DNA from: CADDZO01 sp035294145 | GTDB lineage: Bacteria; Chloroflexota; Dormibacteria; Dormibacterales; Dormibacteraceae | Assembly: GCA_035294145.1 (NCBI GenBank) | Contig: DATGLL010000126.1 | Span: 1 to 11,684 of the forward strand | Direction of reading: 5' to 3' | Length of the DNA: 11,684 bases | Shown: piece by piece, positions 1-6,918 of the stretch | How positions within the stretch are numbered: the stretch's first letter is position 1 | Layout of the letters: each line of letters opens with the position of its first letter | Program-made: the position numbers and the translations under genes | The notes under the pieces: generated by a model | Databases searched by the model: none | Told to the model about the DNA's origin: nothing | What the model saw: the letters and a program-made list of their open reading frames with translations, nothing else

Positions 1-1
1 G

Positions 2-361
2 GCGGTCCAGGAGGGGCGCGCCGTCGGGCGGATCGTGACCGAGATCGGCTCGGCGTTGAGCGGGAAGCGTCGGCAGCTCCTGGCCCTGCTGCGGGAGGCG
101 ACCGTGACCACCATCGTGGTCGAGCATCGGGACCGCCTCGCGCGGCTCGGGGCCGAGGAGGTGGCGGCCCCGGGACGGCGATTGGGGGTGGTCGATCCTT
201 CCGAGCTCGCCTTGGACCCCACGCCGGAGCAATGGCAGGCCATCCGGCGGCAGGGGGGCGGCGCTCCGCCTCCAACAGGGCGCTCCGAACCCTCGAGGCC
301 GATCTCGACACCGACCGGGAGCGGGGTGCCTCACGAAGCCGGCTTCGTGGGGACCCGGTGA
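2..361 (+). pseudogene. IS607-family serine recombinase (TnpA) remnant running into a TnpB N-terminal remnant
   Basis: The frame is open from the left window edge, so the N-terminal catalytic serine region lies outside or is lost. Visible residues include VTEIGSALSGKR, TTIVVEHRDRLARLG and GRRLGVVDPSE, which match the middle and C-terminal part of the IS607-type resolvase that cuts and joins the transposon. Between DRLARLGAEEV and GRRL a few residues that intact relatives carry appear to be missing. From about base 206 the same frame reads LALDPTPEQWQAIRRQ, which resembles the first residues of the companion RNA-guided nuclease TnpB (families commonly start with a basic stretch and ALDPTPEQ). 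The rest of TnpB, including its RuvC and zinc-finger parts, is absent. The most economical reading is a dead IS607 copy with an internal deletion. The recombinase assignment is firm; the TnpB junction is inference from a short match. Confidence 0.72.
332..349. repeat. 18-bp perfect palindrome
   Basis: CACGAAGCCGGCTTCGTG equals its own reverse complement. It lies just after the IS607 remnant and begins a series of three inverted repeats that ends at 429. It could be a protein-binding dyad, a cruciform or hairpin, or part of the structured right end of the dead element. Confidence 0.6.
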
Positions 362-362
362 G

Positions 363-379
363 GCCCGGGCCTCCCGGGC
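363..379. repeat. Inverted repeat, 7-bp stem with 3-base loop
   Basis: GCCCGGG (363-369) pairs perfectly with CCCGGGC (373-379) around the loop CCT. It is the second of the three consecutive dyads after the IS607 remnant. No T-tract follows, so it is not a convincing intrinsic terminator by itself. Confidence 0.45.
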
Positions 380-408
380 ACGCGGCGAGGAAGCGCGAAG
401 CCCCCGAG

Positions 409-429
409 GGCAACCCCGTGAGGGGTGCC
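409..429 (+). other. RNA-like hairpin with GUGA tetraloop
   Basis: ACCCC (413-417) pairs with GGGGT (422-426) around GTGA (418-421), a GNRA-class tetraloop in RNA. GGC (409-411) pairs with GCC (427-429), leaving a single bulged A at 412. A stable tetraloop and a bulge are more typical of a folded RNA than of a plain DNA dyad. Its place after an IS607 TnpA/TnpB relic makes a leftover of the element's guide-RNA (omega RNA) scaffold a possible reading, unproven. Confidence 0.3.
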
Positions 430-739
430 GCATGAGACGATCGCTTGCTCAGCGGCAACGGTCCGGTCCATCTCTCCTTTCCCTGGCCTGTCTCGGGGTT
501 CTGTGAGCTGTATGGGACGATGCCCGATGACGGCAGCCCCCACCGCTGCCACGGTTGGCACGTTCCCCGCAATGGGGATAGTGACAACGTGCGAGGTCAG
601 GAGCTCATCGCCCCGCTGAGGGCCGCTGCCCTGGGATGCTCGATCCAGGGCGACTGGCGGCAGCGCTTGGCGCCCCGCCGTTCGCGGATGGGCGGCTCCC
701 GGAGGACCTGACCCACGAGCAGGGGGCCGGTGCTGGGCC

Positions 740-1236
740 ATGAGCCCAGCCGCCCTGCGACTGGCCGTCCGGGACCAGGTGGCGATCACGGGCCATCTCT
801 ACGAGGTCCCCCCGGTGGCGAGCAGCGGCAGGCGGCGGCCCTGCCCAGCTGCTCGGCCTCGCTGCTGGACCTCCTCTGTCACCGGCTCGGGGTGCGGCCC
901 GAGTCGGTGACCTACCCCACCCTGACGTGGGAGCCAGCAGCCGAGGCGCGGGATGGTCCGCTGCAGGCCCACGCCTTGGTCGTGCTCCTGGAGGAGGGGG
1001 AGCGGAACGCAAGCCAGGAGCTGACCTCGCCCTACGTGCCGGTGCTCACCGACCTGGCCGCTGCCCACGACCAGCGTGGCGACCTCGAACGTGCCTGCGG
1101 GCTCCTGCACCGGCTGTTCCGCTCGTCGACCGAGTCCGGATCCCGAGAAGGCGGCACGGGTGTGGCGGTCCGCCGCCGCCCCTTGGACCGCTGGACGGAT
1201 ACGGCGGCGCGCCGGCTGGACGATCGCCTGCCATAG
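740..1236 (+). pseudogene. Frameshifted gene for an unrecognised small helical protein
   Basis: Protein-like text is spread over two frames. Starting at ATG 740 the reading is MSPAALRLAVRDQVAITGHLYEVPP. From about 815 the next frame carries LLDLLCHRLGVRPESV, QAHALVVLLEEGER and VPVLTDLAAAHDQRGDLERA, ending in LLHRLF near 1120. From about 1136 another frame reads DPEKAARVWRSAAA, and from about 1180 the previous frame resumes with LDRWTDTAARRLDD and stops at 1234-1236. The GDLERACGLLHRL stretch resembles a TPR-type helix pair, but I cannot name the family. The stop lies 14 bases before the next decayed gene, as if the two were once an operon. An intact reading of the 730-1236 frame alone would give a 168-residue protein with an implausible first third, so decay by small indels is preferred. 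Confidence 0.4.
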
Positions 1237-1250
1237 CTCACGATCCAGAG

Positions 1251-1547
1251 GTGGGCTACATCGACGACCTCGCCCGAGCGATTCGTGAGCGGGTGGACCG
1301 GGCATCCTGCCCGAGAGCGACGTCGGGCCGCCCCGCTCGGATCTACGCGGTACTGGAGCTGGCCAAGGGCACCCGAGGTCACCGCCGAGGACGTGCACGA
1401 TGCCTGGCCGTCTGGGAGTGCGAGCGGAGACCGGGGCGCCTGGCGCTCGTGCCCCTCGAGCAGCTCCCACGGGAGGTCCACCGACTCGACGACCCCTTCC
1501 GTTCCGTTGACGGCTATCCACGCCGTTGTCCGGGATCACTCCCTGAC
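1251..1547 (+). pseudogene. Decayed small actinobacterial helical-domain gene with three frame changes
   Basis: From GTG 1251 the sequence reads MGYIDDLARAIRERV and then RIYAVLELAKGT. At about 1371 the sense text jumps to the next frame (EVTAEDVHDAW), as if one extra C sat in the run at 1372-1374. At about 1405-1408 it returns (AVWECERRP, then LALVPLEQLPREVHRLDDPF), as if one G were lost from a TGGG. Near 1500-1512 it shifts again to AIHAVVRDH. Joined together, the pieces give a coherent protein of about 100 residues. From memory this resembles small actinobacterial proteins of unknown function with an 'IYAVL..KG..VTAEDVHDAW' core (possibly the family called DUF7701); the name is unverified. 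No catalytic motif is visible, and no function can be given. Sequencing error is the alternative, but the neighbouring long genes are intact. Confidence 0.5.
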
Positions 1548-1896
1548 GCGATGGCAGGCGACTCCTCCGCTCGACGGGATCTTGCCCGCCTCTGGTCGGG
1601 GCAAAGGTGCTCACCTCCTTTTCCGAGACGCCGGGCGGGGATGCCGGAGAGGCCGGCTCGGCGTCGACGGCGCGGGTGGGACGGCGTCGCCGGGATGCCT
1701 GGAGGCCGGCACCTCGCCGAACGTTGTCCCCTCAGGGGGGAGGGGACCGTCGGTCTGAGCTTCTCAAGGTTGGAGTCCGCCCTGTGGGCACAGCGCGGGA
1801 AGGGATGGCGGTGGGCCTTTCACCCCAGTATTGAAAGAGGGCTGAGAGAACCCGGGAAGGGCACCCCTGCAGGTTGAGACAGGTGGAGAGGAGATC
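1548..1896. other. Intergenic stretch upstream of the oxidoreductase gene
   Basis: No convincing coding frame is seen; the open frames passing through are low-complexity Arg/Gly/Pro/Ser text. The stretch contains an 8-bp-stem hairpin at 1726-1747. It also contains the ribosome binding site GGAGAGGAG (1885-1893) of the next gene. I see no clear -35/-10 pair. A CTGAGAG box near 1841-1847 was examined as a riboswitch element and rejected. Confidence 0.45.
1726..1747. repeat. Inverted repeat, 8-bp stem, 6-base loop
   Basis: GTCCCCTC (1726-1733) pairs perfectly with GAGGGGAC (1740-1747) around AGGGGG. No T-run follows on either side. It lies between the decayed region and the first intact gene and could insulate that gene from upstream transcription, but this is only inferred from its position. 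Confidence 0.35.
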
Positions 1897-3300
1897 GTGA
1901 GCGCTCGTTCCCGAGACGCGGTGGTGGTCGGCTCCGGCCCCAACGGGCTGGCCGCGGCGGTGGCCTTGGCCGAGGCCGGAAGGTCGGTGCTGGTGGTGGA
2001 AGCAGCCGATGAGCCTGGCGGCGGCCTGCGCACCGCCGAGTTGCTGGAGGCCGGGTTCCGGCACGACATCTGCGCGACGGTGATGGCGATGGCCTCGGTC
2101 TCGCCTTTCCTCTCCCGGTTCCAGCTCGACCTCGTCGTGCCACCGGCGGCGCTGGCCCATCCCCTGGACGACGGTCGAGCGGTGGTGCTGGAACGGTCGG
2201 TGACGGCGACGGCGGAGCGCTTGGGGCCCGACCGACGCGCCTACCAGCGGCTGATGCAGCCTCTGGTGGCCAGGGCCGCTGAGCTGGCCGCGGACGTCCT
2301 GGGGCCCCTCCGGCCCCCGCGACATCCCCTGCTCCTGGCCCGCTTCGGGGCCCTGGGGCTGCTGCCCGCGGCCCGGCTGGCCCGGATGCTGTTCAGCGGG
2401 GCCGAGGCCCGGGCGTTGTTCGCGGGAGCCGCCGCCCACAGCATGCTCTCACTTCATGAGCCGGTCAGCGCAGCCATTGGCCTGGTGATGCTGGTCACCG
2501 CCCATGACGGCGGCTGGCCGCTGGCGAGAGGTGGTTCCTCGGCCGTGGCCGATGCCCTGGTCCATCGGCTGCGCGGGCTGGGGGGCGAGATCCGGTGCGG
2601 TGTTCGGGTCAGCTCGGTGGAGGAGCTGCCCCCCTCCGGCGCCGTACTCCTGGACCTGGTCCCCCGGGGGGTGCTCGAGGTGGCCGGCCACCGCCTGCCC
2701 GGCCGCTACCGGCGGGCGCTGGCGCGGTATCGGCACGGGCCCGGTGTCTTCAAGCTGGACTGGACGCTGCAGGGGCCGATCCCCTGGCGAGCTCCGGAGT
2801 GCCGGCGGGCGGCGACCGTCCACCTGGGCGGGACGTTGGAGGAGATCGCGGCGGCCGAGCACGAGGTGGCCGCCGGTCGCCATCCTGCGCGGCCGTTCGT
2901 CATCCTGGTCCAGCCGACGTTGTTCGATCCCTCCCGAGCGCCCGCCGGCCGCCACGTCGCCTGGGCCTACTGCCACGTCCCCAACGGCTCCGATCGCGAC
3001 ATGACCGCGGCCATCGAGGCCCAGGTCGAGCGCTTCGCCCCTGGGTTCCGTGACCTGATTCGGGAGCGGGGTGCGGTCGGGCCACGCCAGATGGAGCGCT
3101 GGGAGCCCAACTGCGTGGGGGGCGACGTCAACGGCGGCCGCCAGGACCTACGTCAGCTGTTCTTCCGACCCGCTGTGCGCTGGACGCCTTATGCCCTCCC
3201 TGTCCCCGGGCTCTTCATCTGCTCAGCGGCCACGCCCCCGGGGGGTGGGGTCCACGGCATGTGCGGCTGGCACGCGGCCAGGGCGGTGCTGAGGAGCTAG
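1897..3300 (+). CDS. PYROXD2/phytoene-desaturase-like FAD-dependent oxidoreductase
   Basis: A 467-residue protein of the CrtI-type flavin amine-oxidase-like superfamily. The N-terminal Rossmann FAD site is clear: VVVGSGPNGLAAAVALAEAG with Gly12, Gly14 and Gly17, then the ribose-binding acidic residue Glu35 in VLVVEAADEPGGGLRT. The C-terminal FAD signature reads VPGLFICSAATPPGGGVHGMCGWHAA (residues about 438-462), preceded by GGDVNGGRQDLRQLFFRP, both typical of the PYROXD2-like branch rather than of true carotenoid desaturases. No carotenoid genes (crtB, crtE) are nearby, so a carotenoid role is not supported and the substrate is unknown. The GTG start fits the ribosome binding site GGAGAGGAG at 1885-1893. 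The stop is 2 bases before the next gene, whose ribosome binding site lies in this gene's last codons, so the two are probably cotranscribed. No signal peptide or membrane helix is evident; probably cytosolic or membrane-peripheral. Confidence 0.88.
   Translation: MSARSRDAVVVGSGPNGLAAAVALAEAGRSVLVVEAADEPGGGLRTAELLEAGFRHDICATVMAMASVSPFLSRFQLDLVVPPAALAHPLDDGRAVVLERSVTATAERLGPDRRAYQRLMQPLVARAAELAADVLGPLRPPRHPLLLARFGALGLLPAARLARMLFSGAEARALFAGAAAHSMLSLHEPVSAAIGLVMLVTAHDGGWPLARGGSSAVADALVHRLRGLGGEIRCGVRVSSVEELPPSGAVLLDLVPRGVLEVAGHRLPGRYRRALARYRHGPGVFKLDWTLQGPIPWRAPECRRAATVHLGGTLEEIAAAEHEVAAGRHPARPFVILVQPTLFDPSRAPAGRHVAWAYCHVPNGSDRDMTAAIEAQVERFAPGFRDLIRERGAVGPRQMERWEPNCVGGDVNGGRQDLRQLFFRPAVRWTPYALPVPGLFICSAATPPGGGVHGMCGWHAARAVLRS
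3291..3296 (+). promoter_or_regulatory. Ribosome binding site inside the upstream gene's end
   Basis: GAGGAG, 6 bases before ATG 3303, is embedded in the last codons of the oxidoreductase gene. It decides the start of the lipase maturation factor gene at 3303 over an earlier in-frame codon at 3261, and points to coupled translation of the pair. Confidence 0.7.
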
Positions 3301-3302
3301 CC

Positions 3303-4730
3303 ATGGACTGGCTGCAGGCGCCCGACGAGTGGCTGGCCCGCTTCCTCTTCCAGCGCCTGTTGGGGGCGATCTATCTGGTCGCCTTCTTGGTCACCGTCAA
3401 CCAGTTCCCTGCCCTCCTGGGCGAGCGAGGGCTGCTCCCCGTCCCCACCTTCCTGCGCCAGGTCCCCTTCCGGCGGGCTCCCAGCCTCTTCCATCTGATC
3501 GGCTACTCGGATCGGCGCCTGCTGGCGGTGGGCTGGACGGGGGTGATCCTGGCCGGGGCGACCGCGATCGGGCTGACCGAGCTGGCGCCTTTCTGGCTCA
3601 GCATCCTGATCTGGCTGGTGCTGTGGGGCCTCTACCTCTCGATCGTCAACGTGGGCCAGACCTTCTACAGCTTCGGTTGGGAGTCGCTGCTCCTCGAGGC
3701 GGGGTTCCTGGCCGCTTTCTTGGGCTCGGGCCCGACCGCACCGCCGGCGCTGGTGATCTGGCTCCTGCGGTGGCTCCTCTTTCGGGTCGAGTTCGGCGCC
3801 GGCCTGATCAAGATGAGGGGGGACCCCTGCTGGCGTGAGCTCACCTGCCTCGACTACCACCATGAGACCCAGCCGATGCCGAATCCGCTGAGCTGGTACT
3901 TCCATCACCTCCCCCGGCCGCTGCATCGGCTCGAGGCCCTGGGCAACCACCTCGTCCAGCTGGTGGCCCCCTTCGGCCTCTTCGCGCCCCAGCCAGTGGC
4001 CACCGTGGCGGGGGCAGCCATCGTCCTCACCCAAGGCTGGTTGGTGCTGAGCGGCAACTTCTCCTGGCTCAACCTGCTCACCATCACCCTCGCGGTGAGC
4101 GCCTTCGACGACGCTGCGTTGGGCCACCTGTTGCCGTTGCGACCGGCCGGTCTGACGCCGCTGCCCCCGTGGTGGCAAGTCGCCGTCGTGGCCCTGACGC
4201 TGCTGGTGGCGGGGCTCAGCTGGTGGCCGATCCGGAACCTGCTCTCTCGCCATCAGCTCATGAACTACAGCTTCAACCCTCTCCACCTGGTCAACGCCTA
4301 TGGGGCCTTCGGCAGCGTCACCCGGGAGCGATTCGAGATCGTCATCGAGGGCACGGCCAGCCGGAGGCTGGATCCCTCGGTGGAGTGGCGGGAGTACGAG
4401 TTCAAGGGCAAGCCCGGCGACCCGCGCCGACGTCCGCCGCAGGTGGCACCCTACCACCTGCGCCTGGACTGGCTGATGTGGTTCGCCGCCCTCTCGCCTC
4501 CCCGGGCCGAGCCCTGGCTGGTGCCCCTGATGGCCCGGCTCCTGACCGGCGACCGGGCGACGTTGAGGCTCCTCCGCCACAACCCCTTCCCGGACGACCC
4601 ACCGGTCTTCGTGCGGGCGCGGCGCTTCCAGTACCGTTTCACCACCTGGGCCGAGCGGCGGGAGACGGGGGCCTGGTGGGTGCGTTGGCCGGTCGGCGTG
4701 TACCTGCCCCCGATGCGGCTTGAGCCGTGA
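3303..4730 (+). CDS. Lipase maturation factor (LMF1-like) family membrane protein
   Basis: A 475-residue multi-pass membrane protein. Hydrophobic segments fall at about residues 15-33, 74-92, 95-116, 126-142, 147-163, 218-262 (probably two) and 290-310. The C-terminal soluble part carries the family hallmarks: NAYGAFGSVTRERFEIVIEG (331-350), then EWREYEFKGKPGDPRRRPP (361-379) and PYHLRLDWLMWFAAL (383-397). These closely resemble the matching segments of vertebrate LMF1, an ER chaperone needed for lipase folding. Bacterial members are common, but their role is not established; a part in export or folding of an envelope lipase or in lipid metabolism is a guess. MRGDPCWRELTCLDYHHETQ (171-190) is also typical. 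Start ATG 3303 is chosen because of GAGGAG at 3291-3296. It lies 2 bases after the oxidoreductase stop. Confidence 0.9.
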   Translation: MDWLQAPDEWLARFLFQRLLGAIYLVAFLVTVNQFPALLGERGLLPVPTFLRQVPFRRAPSLFHLIGYSDRRLLAVGWTGVILAGATAIGLTELAPFWLSILIWLVLWGLYLSIVNVGQTFYSFGWESLLLEAGFLAAFLGSGPTAPPALVIWLLRWLLFRVEFGAGLIKMRGDPCWRELTCLDYHHETQPMPNPLSWYFHHLPRPLHRLEALGNHLVQLVAPFGLFAPQPVATVAGAAIVLTQGWLVLSGNFSWLNLLTITLAVSAFDDAALGHLLPLRPAGLTPLPPWWQVAVVALTLLVAGLSWWPIRNLLSRHQLMNYSFNPLHLVNAYGAFGSVTRERFEIVIEGTASRRLDPSVEWREYEFKGKPGDPRRRPPQVAPYHLRLDWLMWFAALSPPRAEPWLVPLMARLLTGDRATLRLLRHNPFPDDPPVFVRARRFQYRFTTWAERRETGAWWVRWPVGVYLPPMRLEP

Positions 4731-4850
4731 CGCTGGGGCGAGCTTGTCGATTCGACGACCTCAAGGCCAAATCTCTGTCCTTCGCGCCACATCAGTGCCC
4801 GCGAGGAATGGCTACGCTACGCAGGTGGTGAACGACGGGAGGGAAGCCCC

Positions 4851-6848
4851 GTGCTGAGGGCGGCCGCCGACGGCCCGGTGGCCGAAGGTCAGCTTCTCTG
4901 GGAGGCTCCGCCGGAGCGGAAACGGGCCTCCAACCTGGTACGGTACCAGCGCTGGCTGGAGGCCGAGCGTGGGCTCCGGCTCGAGACCTACGAGCAGCTC
5001 TGGCGCTGGTCGGTCGAGGACCTGGAGGCGTTCTGGACGTCGGTCTGGGACTTCTTCCAGGTCGAGTCGCGCACCCCCTATCGGTCGGTGCTCGAGGGGC
5101 AGACGATGCCTGGCGCCCGTTGGTTCGTGGGGGCCGAGCTCAACTTCGCCGAGCACATCTTCCGGCACGCATCCGAGGACCGTCCGGCGCTGGTCCACAA
5201 GCGCGAGGGTCGCCCGGTGGGCGAGGTCTCCTGGGCCGAGCTCGGTCGCCAGGTGGCGAGCCTCGCGGCCCAGCTGCGTGCGATGGGCGTGGGGCGCGGG
5301 GATCGGGTGGCCGCCTACCTGCCCAACATCCCGGAGGCGGTGATCGCCTTCCTGGCCTGCGCCAGCCTTGGTGCCATCTGGTCATGTTGCTCCCAGGACT
5401 TCGGGCCCCGGAGCGTCCTCGATCGCTTCCGCCAGATCGACCCCAAGGTGCTCGTCACCGCTGACGGCTACCGCTACGGGGGTCGGGCCTTCGATCGCAT
5501 CCCGGTGGTGCGCGAGCTGCAGCGGGCGCTTCCCAGCCTGGAGCGGACGCTGGTCGTCCCCAACCTTGATTCGGAGGCCGATCTGCGGGGGCTCCGCGCC
5601 ACCCAGCCCTGGGATCTCTCTGGGGGCGGGGCGCTGGAGTTCGAGGCGGTGCCCTTCGACCATCCCCTCTGGGTGCTCTACAGCTCCGGGACCACGGGGA
5701 TCCCCAAGGGCATCGTCCATGGCCACGGGGGCATCCTGCTCGACCTCCTGGTGGCGCTCGGCATCCACTTCGACCTGAAGCCGGAGGATCGTTTCTTCTG
5801 GTTCACGACCACCGGCTGGGTGATGTGGAACATCGTGGTCTCAAGCCTCCTCCTTGGCTGCACCGCGGTCCTCTATGACGGCTCGCCCGGGCATCCCGAG
5901 GTGGACGCGCTCTGGGGGCTGGTGCCGGAGGCAGGGATCACGTTCTTCGGCACCAGCGCGGGGTACATCGGGGCCTGCGCCAAGGCCAACGCCGAGCCGG
6001 GGCGGCGCTTCGATCTCAGAGGGCTGCGCTCGATCTGCTACACCGGCTCGCCGCTGGCGCCGGCACTCTGGGCCTGGTCCTACCGGCACGTGGCCGAGGA
6101 CGTCTGGTTCTCGGCCGTCAGCGGCGGGACCGACGTCTGCGGGCCGTTCGTGGGCGGGGTGCCCACCCTCCCGGTGCGAGCGGGCCGATTCCAGTGCCGA
6201 TGCCTGGGGGCCAGCGTTGAGGCCTTCGACGAGGCGGGTCGCTCAGTGGTGGACGAGGTGGGGGAGCTGGTGGTGACCAAACCACTGCCCTCGATGCCTC
6301 TCTACCTGTGGAACGACCCCTCGGGCGAGCGCTACCGCGAGAGCTACTTCGCCGTCTACCCCGGGGTCTGGCGGCACGGAGACTGGATCAAGATCACCCC
6401 TGAGGGCGAGGCGGTCATCTACGGCCGGTCTGATGCCACCTTGAACCGCATGGGCGTCCGCATCGGCTCGGCCGAGATCTACCGGGTGGTCGAGGACCTC
6501 CCCGAGGTGGTGGATAGCCTGGTGGTCGACCTCACCGCTCTCGGGCGGGAGGGCTTCATGCCGCTCTTCGTGGTGCTGAGGGAGGGCGTCTCCCTCGACG
6601 CCGCCCTTGAGGAGCGCATCCGGGCTGCGCTGCGCCGGGACCTCTCGCCGCGGCACGTGCCCGATGCCATCTTCGCGGTCCCGGAGATCCCGCGCACGCT
6701 GAACCAGAAGAAGCTGGAGGTGCCGGTGCGCAAGATCCTGCTCGGCACGCCGCCGAGCCAGGCGGTCGACCGCGACGCCATGAGCAACCCTGACTCGCTT
6801 CACGCCTTTGTCGAGCTGGGGGAGCGACTCCGCGAGCGCCGGCCGTGA
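4851..6848 (+). CDS. Acetoacetate-CoA ligase (acetoacetyl-CoA synthetase)
   Basis: A 665-residue ANL-superfamily adenylating enzyme, the usual length for acetoacetyl-CoA synthetase, which converts acetoacetate, ATP and CoA to acetoacetyl-CoA in the cytosol. The N-terminus has the ACAS_N-like stretch TYEQLWRWSVEDLEAFWTSV. The P-loop-like A3 motif is YSSGTTGIPKG (277-287). The middle carries SAVSGGTDVCGPFVGG and PVRAGRFQCRCLG, characteristic of this branch rather than of acetyl-CoA synthetase. A hinge region reads IYGRSDATLNRMGVRIGSAEIY. The C-terminal lysine motif is PRTLNQKKLEVPVRKIL, where Lys620 takes the place of the catalytic lysine; most relatives have TGK where this has NQK. GTG 4851 is preceded by GGGAGGGA at 4838-4845. 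The gap of 120 bases before it has no strong terminator or clear promoter. It allows use of acetoacetate, for example from ketone bodies, leucine or storage polymers. Confidence 0.92.
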   Translation: MLRAAADGPVAEGQLLWEAPPERKRASNLVRYQRWLEAERGLRLETYEQLWRWSVEDLEAFWTSVWDFFQVESRTPYRSVLEGQTMPGARWFVGAELNFAEHIFRHASEDRPALVHKREGRPVGEVSWAELGRQVASLAAQLRAMGVGRGDRVAAYLPNIPEAVIAFLACASLGAIWSCCSQDFGPRSVLDRFRQIDPKVLVTADGYRYGGRAFDRIPVVRELQRALPSLERTLVVPNLDSEADLRGLRATQPWDLSGGGALEFEAVPFDHPLWVLYSSGTTGIPKGIVHGHGGILLDLLVALGIHFDLKPEDRFFWFTTTGWVMWNIVVSSLLLGCTAVLYDGSPGHPEVDALWGLVPEAGITFFGTSAGYIGACAKANAEPGRRFDLRGLRSICYTGSPLAPALWAWSYRHVAEDVWFSAVSGGTDVCGPFVGGVPTLPVRAGRFQCRCLGASVEAFDEAGRSVVDEVGELVVTKPLPSMPLYLWNDPSGERYRESYFAVYPGVWRHGDWIKITPEGEAVIYGRSDATLNRMGVRIGSAEIYRVVEDLPEVVDSLVVDLTALGREGFMPLFVVLREGVSLDAALEERIRAALRRDLSPRHVPDAIFAVPEIPRTLNQKKLEVPVRKILLGTPPSQAVDRDAMSNPDSLHAFVELGERLRERRP

Positions 6849-6918
6849 GCCGACCGCTGGGATGCGGCTCGCCGGCCCTTAGCCTCATCCACGTCCCGCT
6901 CGGAGGTCAGTCATAGGG

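Larger units (their letters stand above)
362..739. other. Non-coding or decayed stretch after the IS607 remnant
   Basis: No reading frame here looks like a real protein on either strand. The short open frames are rich in Arg, Pro, Gly and Ser, as expected of random high-GC sequence. The left part carries the second and third inverted repeats (363-379, 409-429). The rest holds nothing I can recognise. If the palindromes mark the transposon's right end, the element boundary lies somewhere near 430-450, but no duplicated target or opposite end is visible. Confidence 0.4.

Noticed and set aside
331..789. 152-residue minus-strand open frame beside the IS607 remnant, as a possible cargo gene
   Set aside because: No motif, no ribosome binding site and random-looking composition; it also runs across all three dyads.
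799..1614. 271-residue open frame on the minus strand
   Set aside because: Arg/Gly/Pro-rich text with no domain; it is the antisense of the frameshifted plus-strand remnants.
927..1877. 316-residue plus-strand open frame as one intact gene
   Set aside because: Only a middle part (about 1251-1370 and 1407-1500) reads like a protein; the beginning and end are Arg/Pro/Gly-rich and the sense text continues in another frame.
1841..1880. CTGAGAG box followed by ACCC and later AGGTTGAGA, as in a TPP (THI-box) riboswitch
   Set aside because: The second conserved half (GAACCTGATC...TAATGCC.GCG) is absent, the upstream GGGGTGCCC arm is not on this strand, and the downstream gene has no link to thiamin.
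1732..2439. 235-residue minus-strand open frame covering the start of the oxidoreductase gene
   Set aside because: Low-complexity Gln/Gly/His/Arg text antisense to a clear FAD-binding domain.
3297..4580. 427-residue open frame on the minus strand
   Set aside because: Glu/Gln/Gly/Pro-rich shadow exactly antisense to the lipase maturation factor gene, which has clear family motifs.
4746..4756. GTCGATTCGAC dyad between the lipase maturation factor and ligase genes as terminator or operator
   Set aside because: 5-base arms with a 1-base centre cannot form a hairpin, and there is no partner site or promoter to support an operator.
4813..4818. TACGCT as a -10 box for the ligase gene
   Set aside because: Fits TANNNT but has no recognisable -35 at 16-18 bases.
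6847..6870. GAGCCG...CGGCTC inverted repeat after the ligase stop as a terminator
   Set aside because: Only a 6-bp stem with a 12-base loop and no T-tract; too weak to call.
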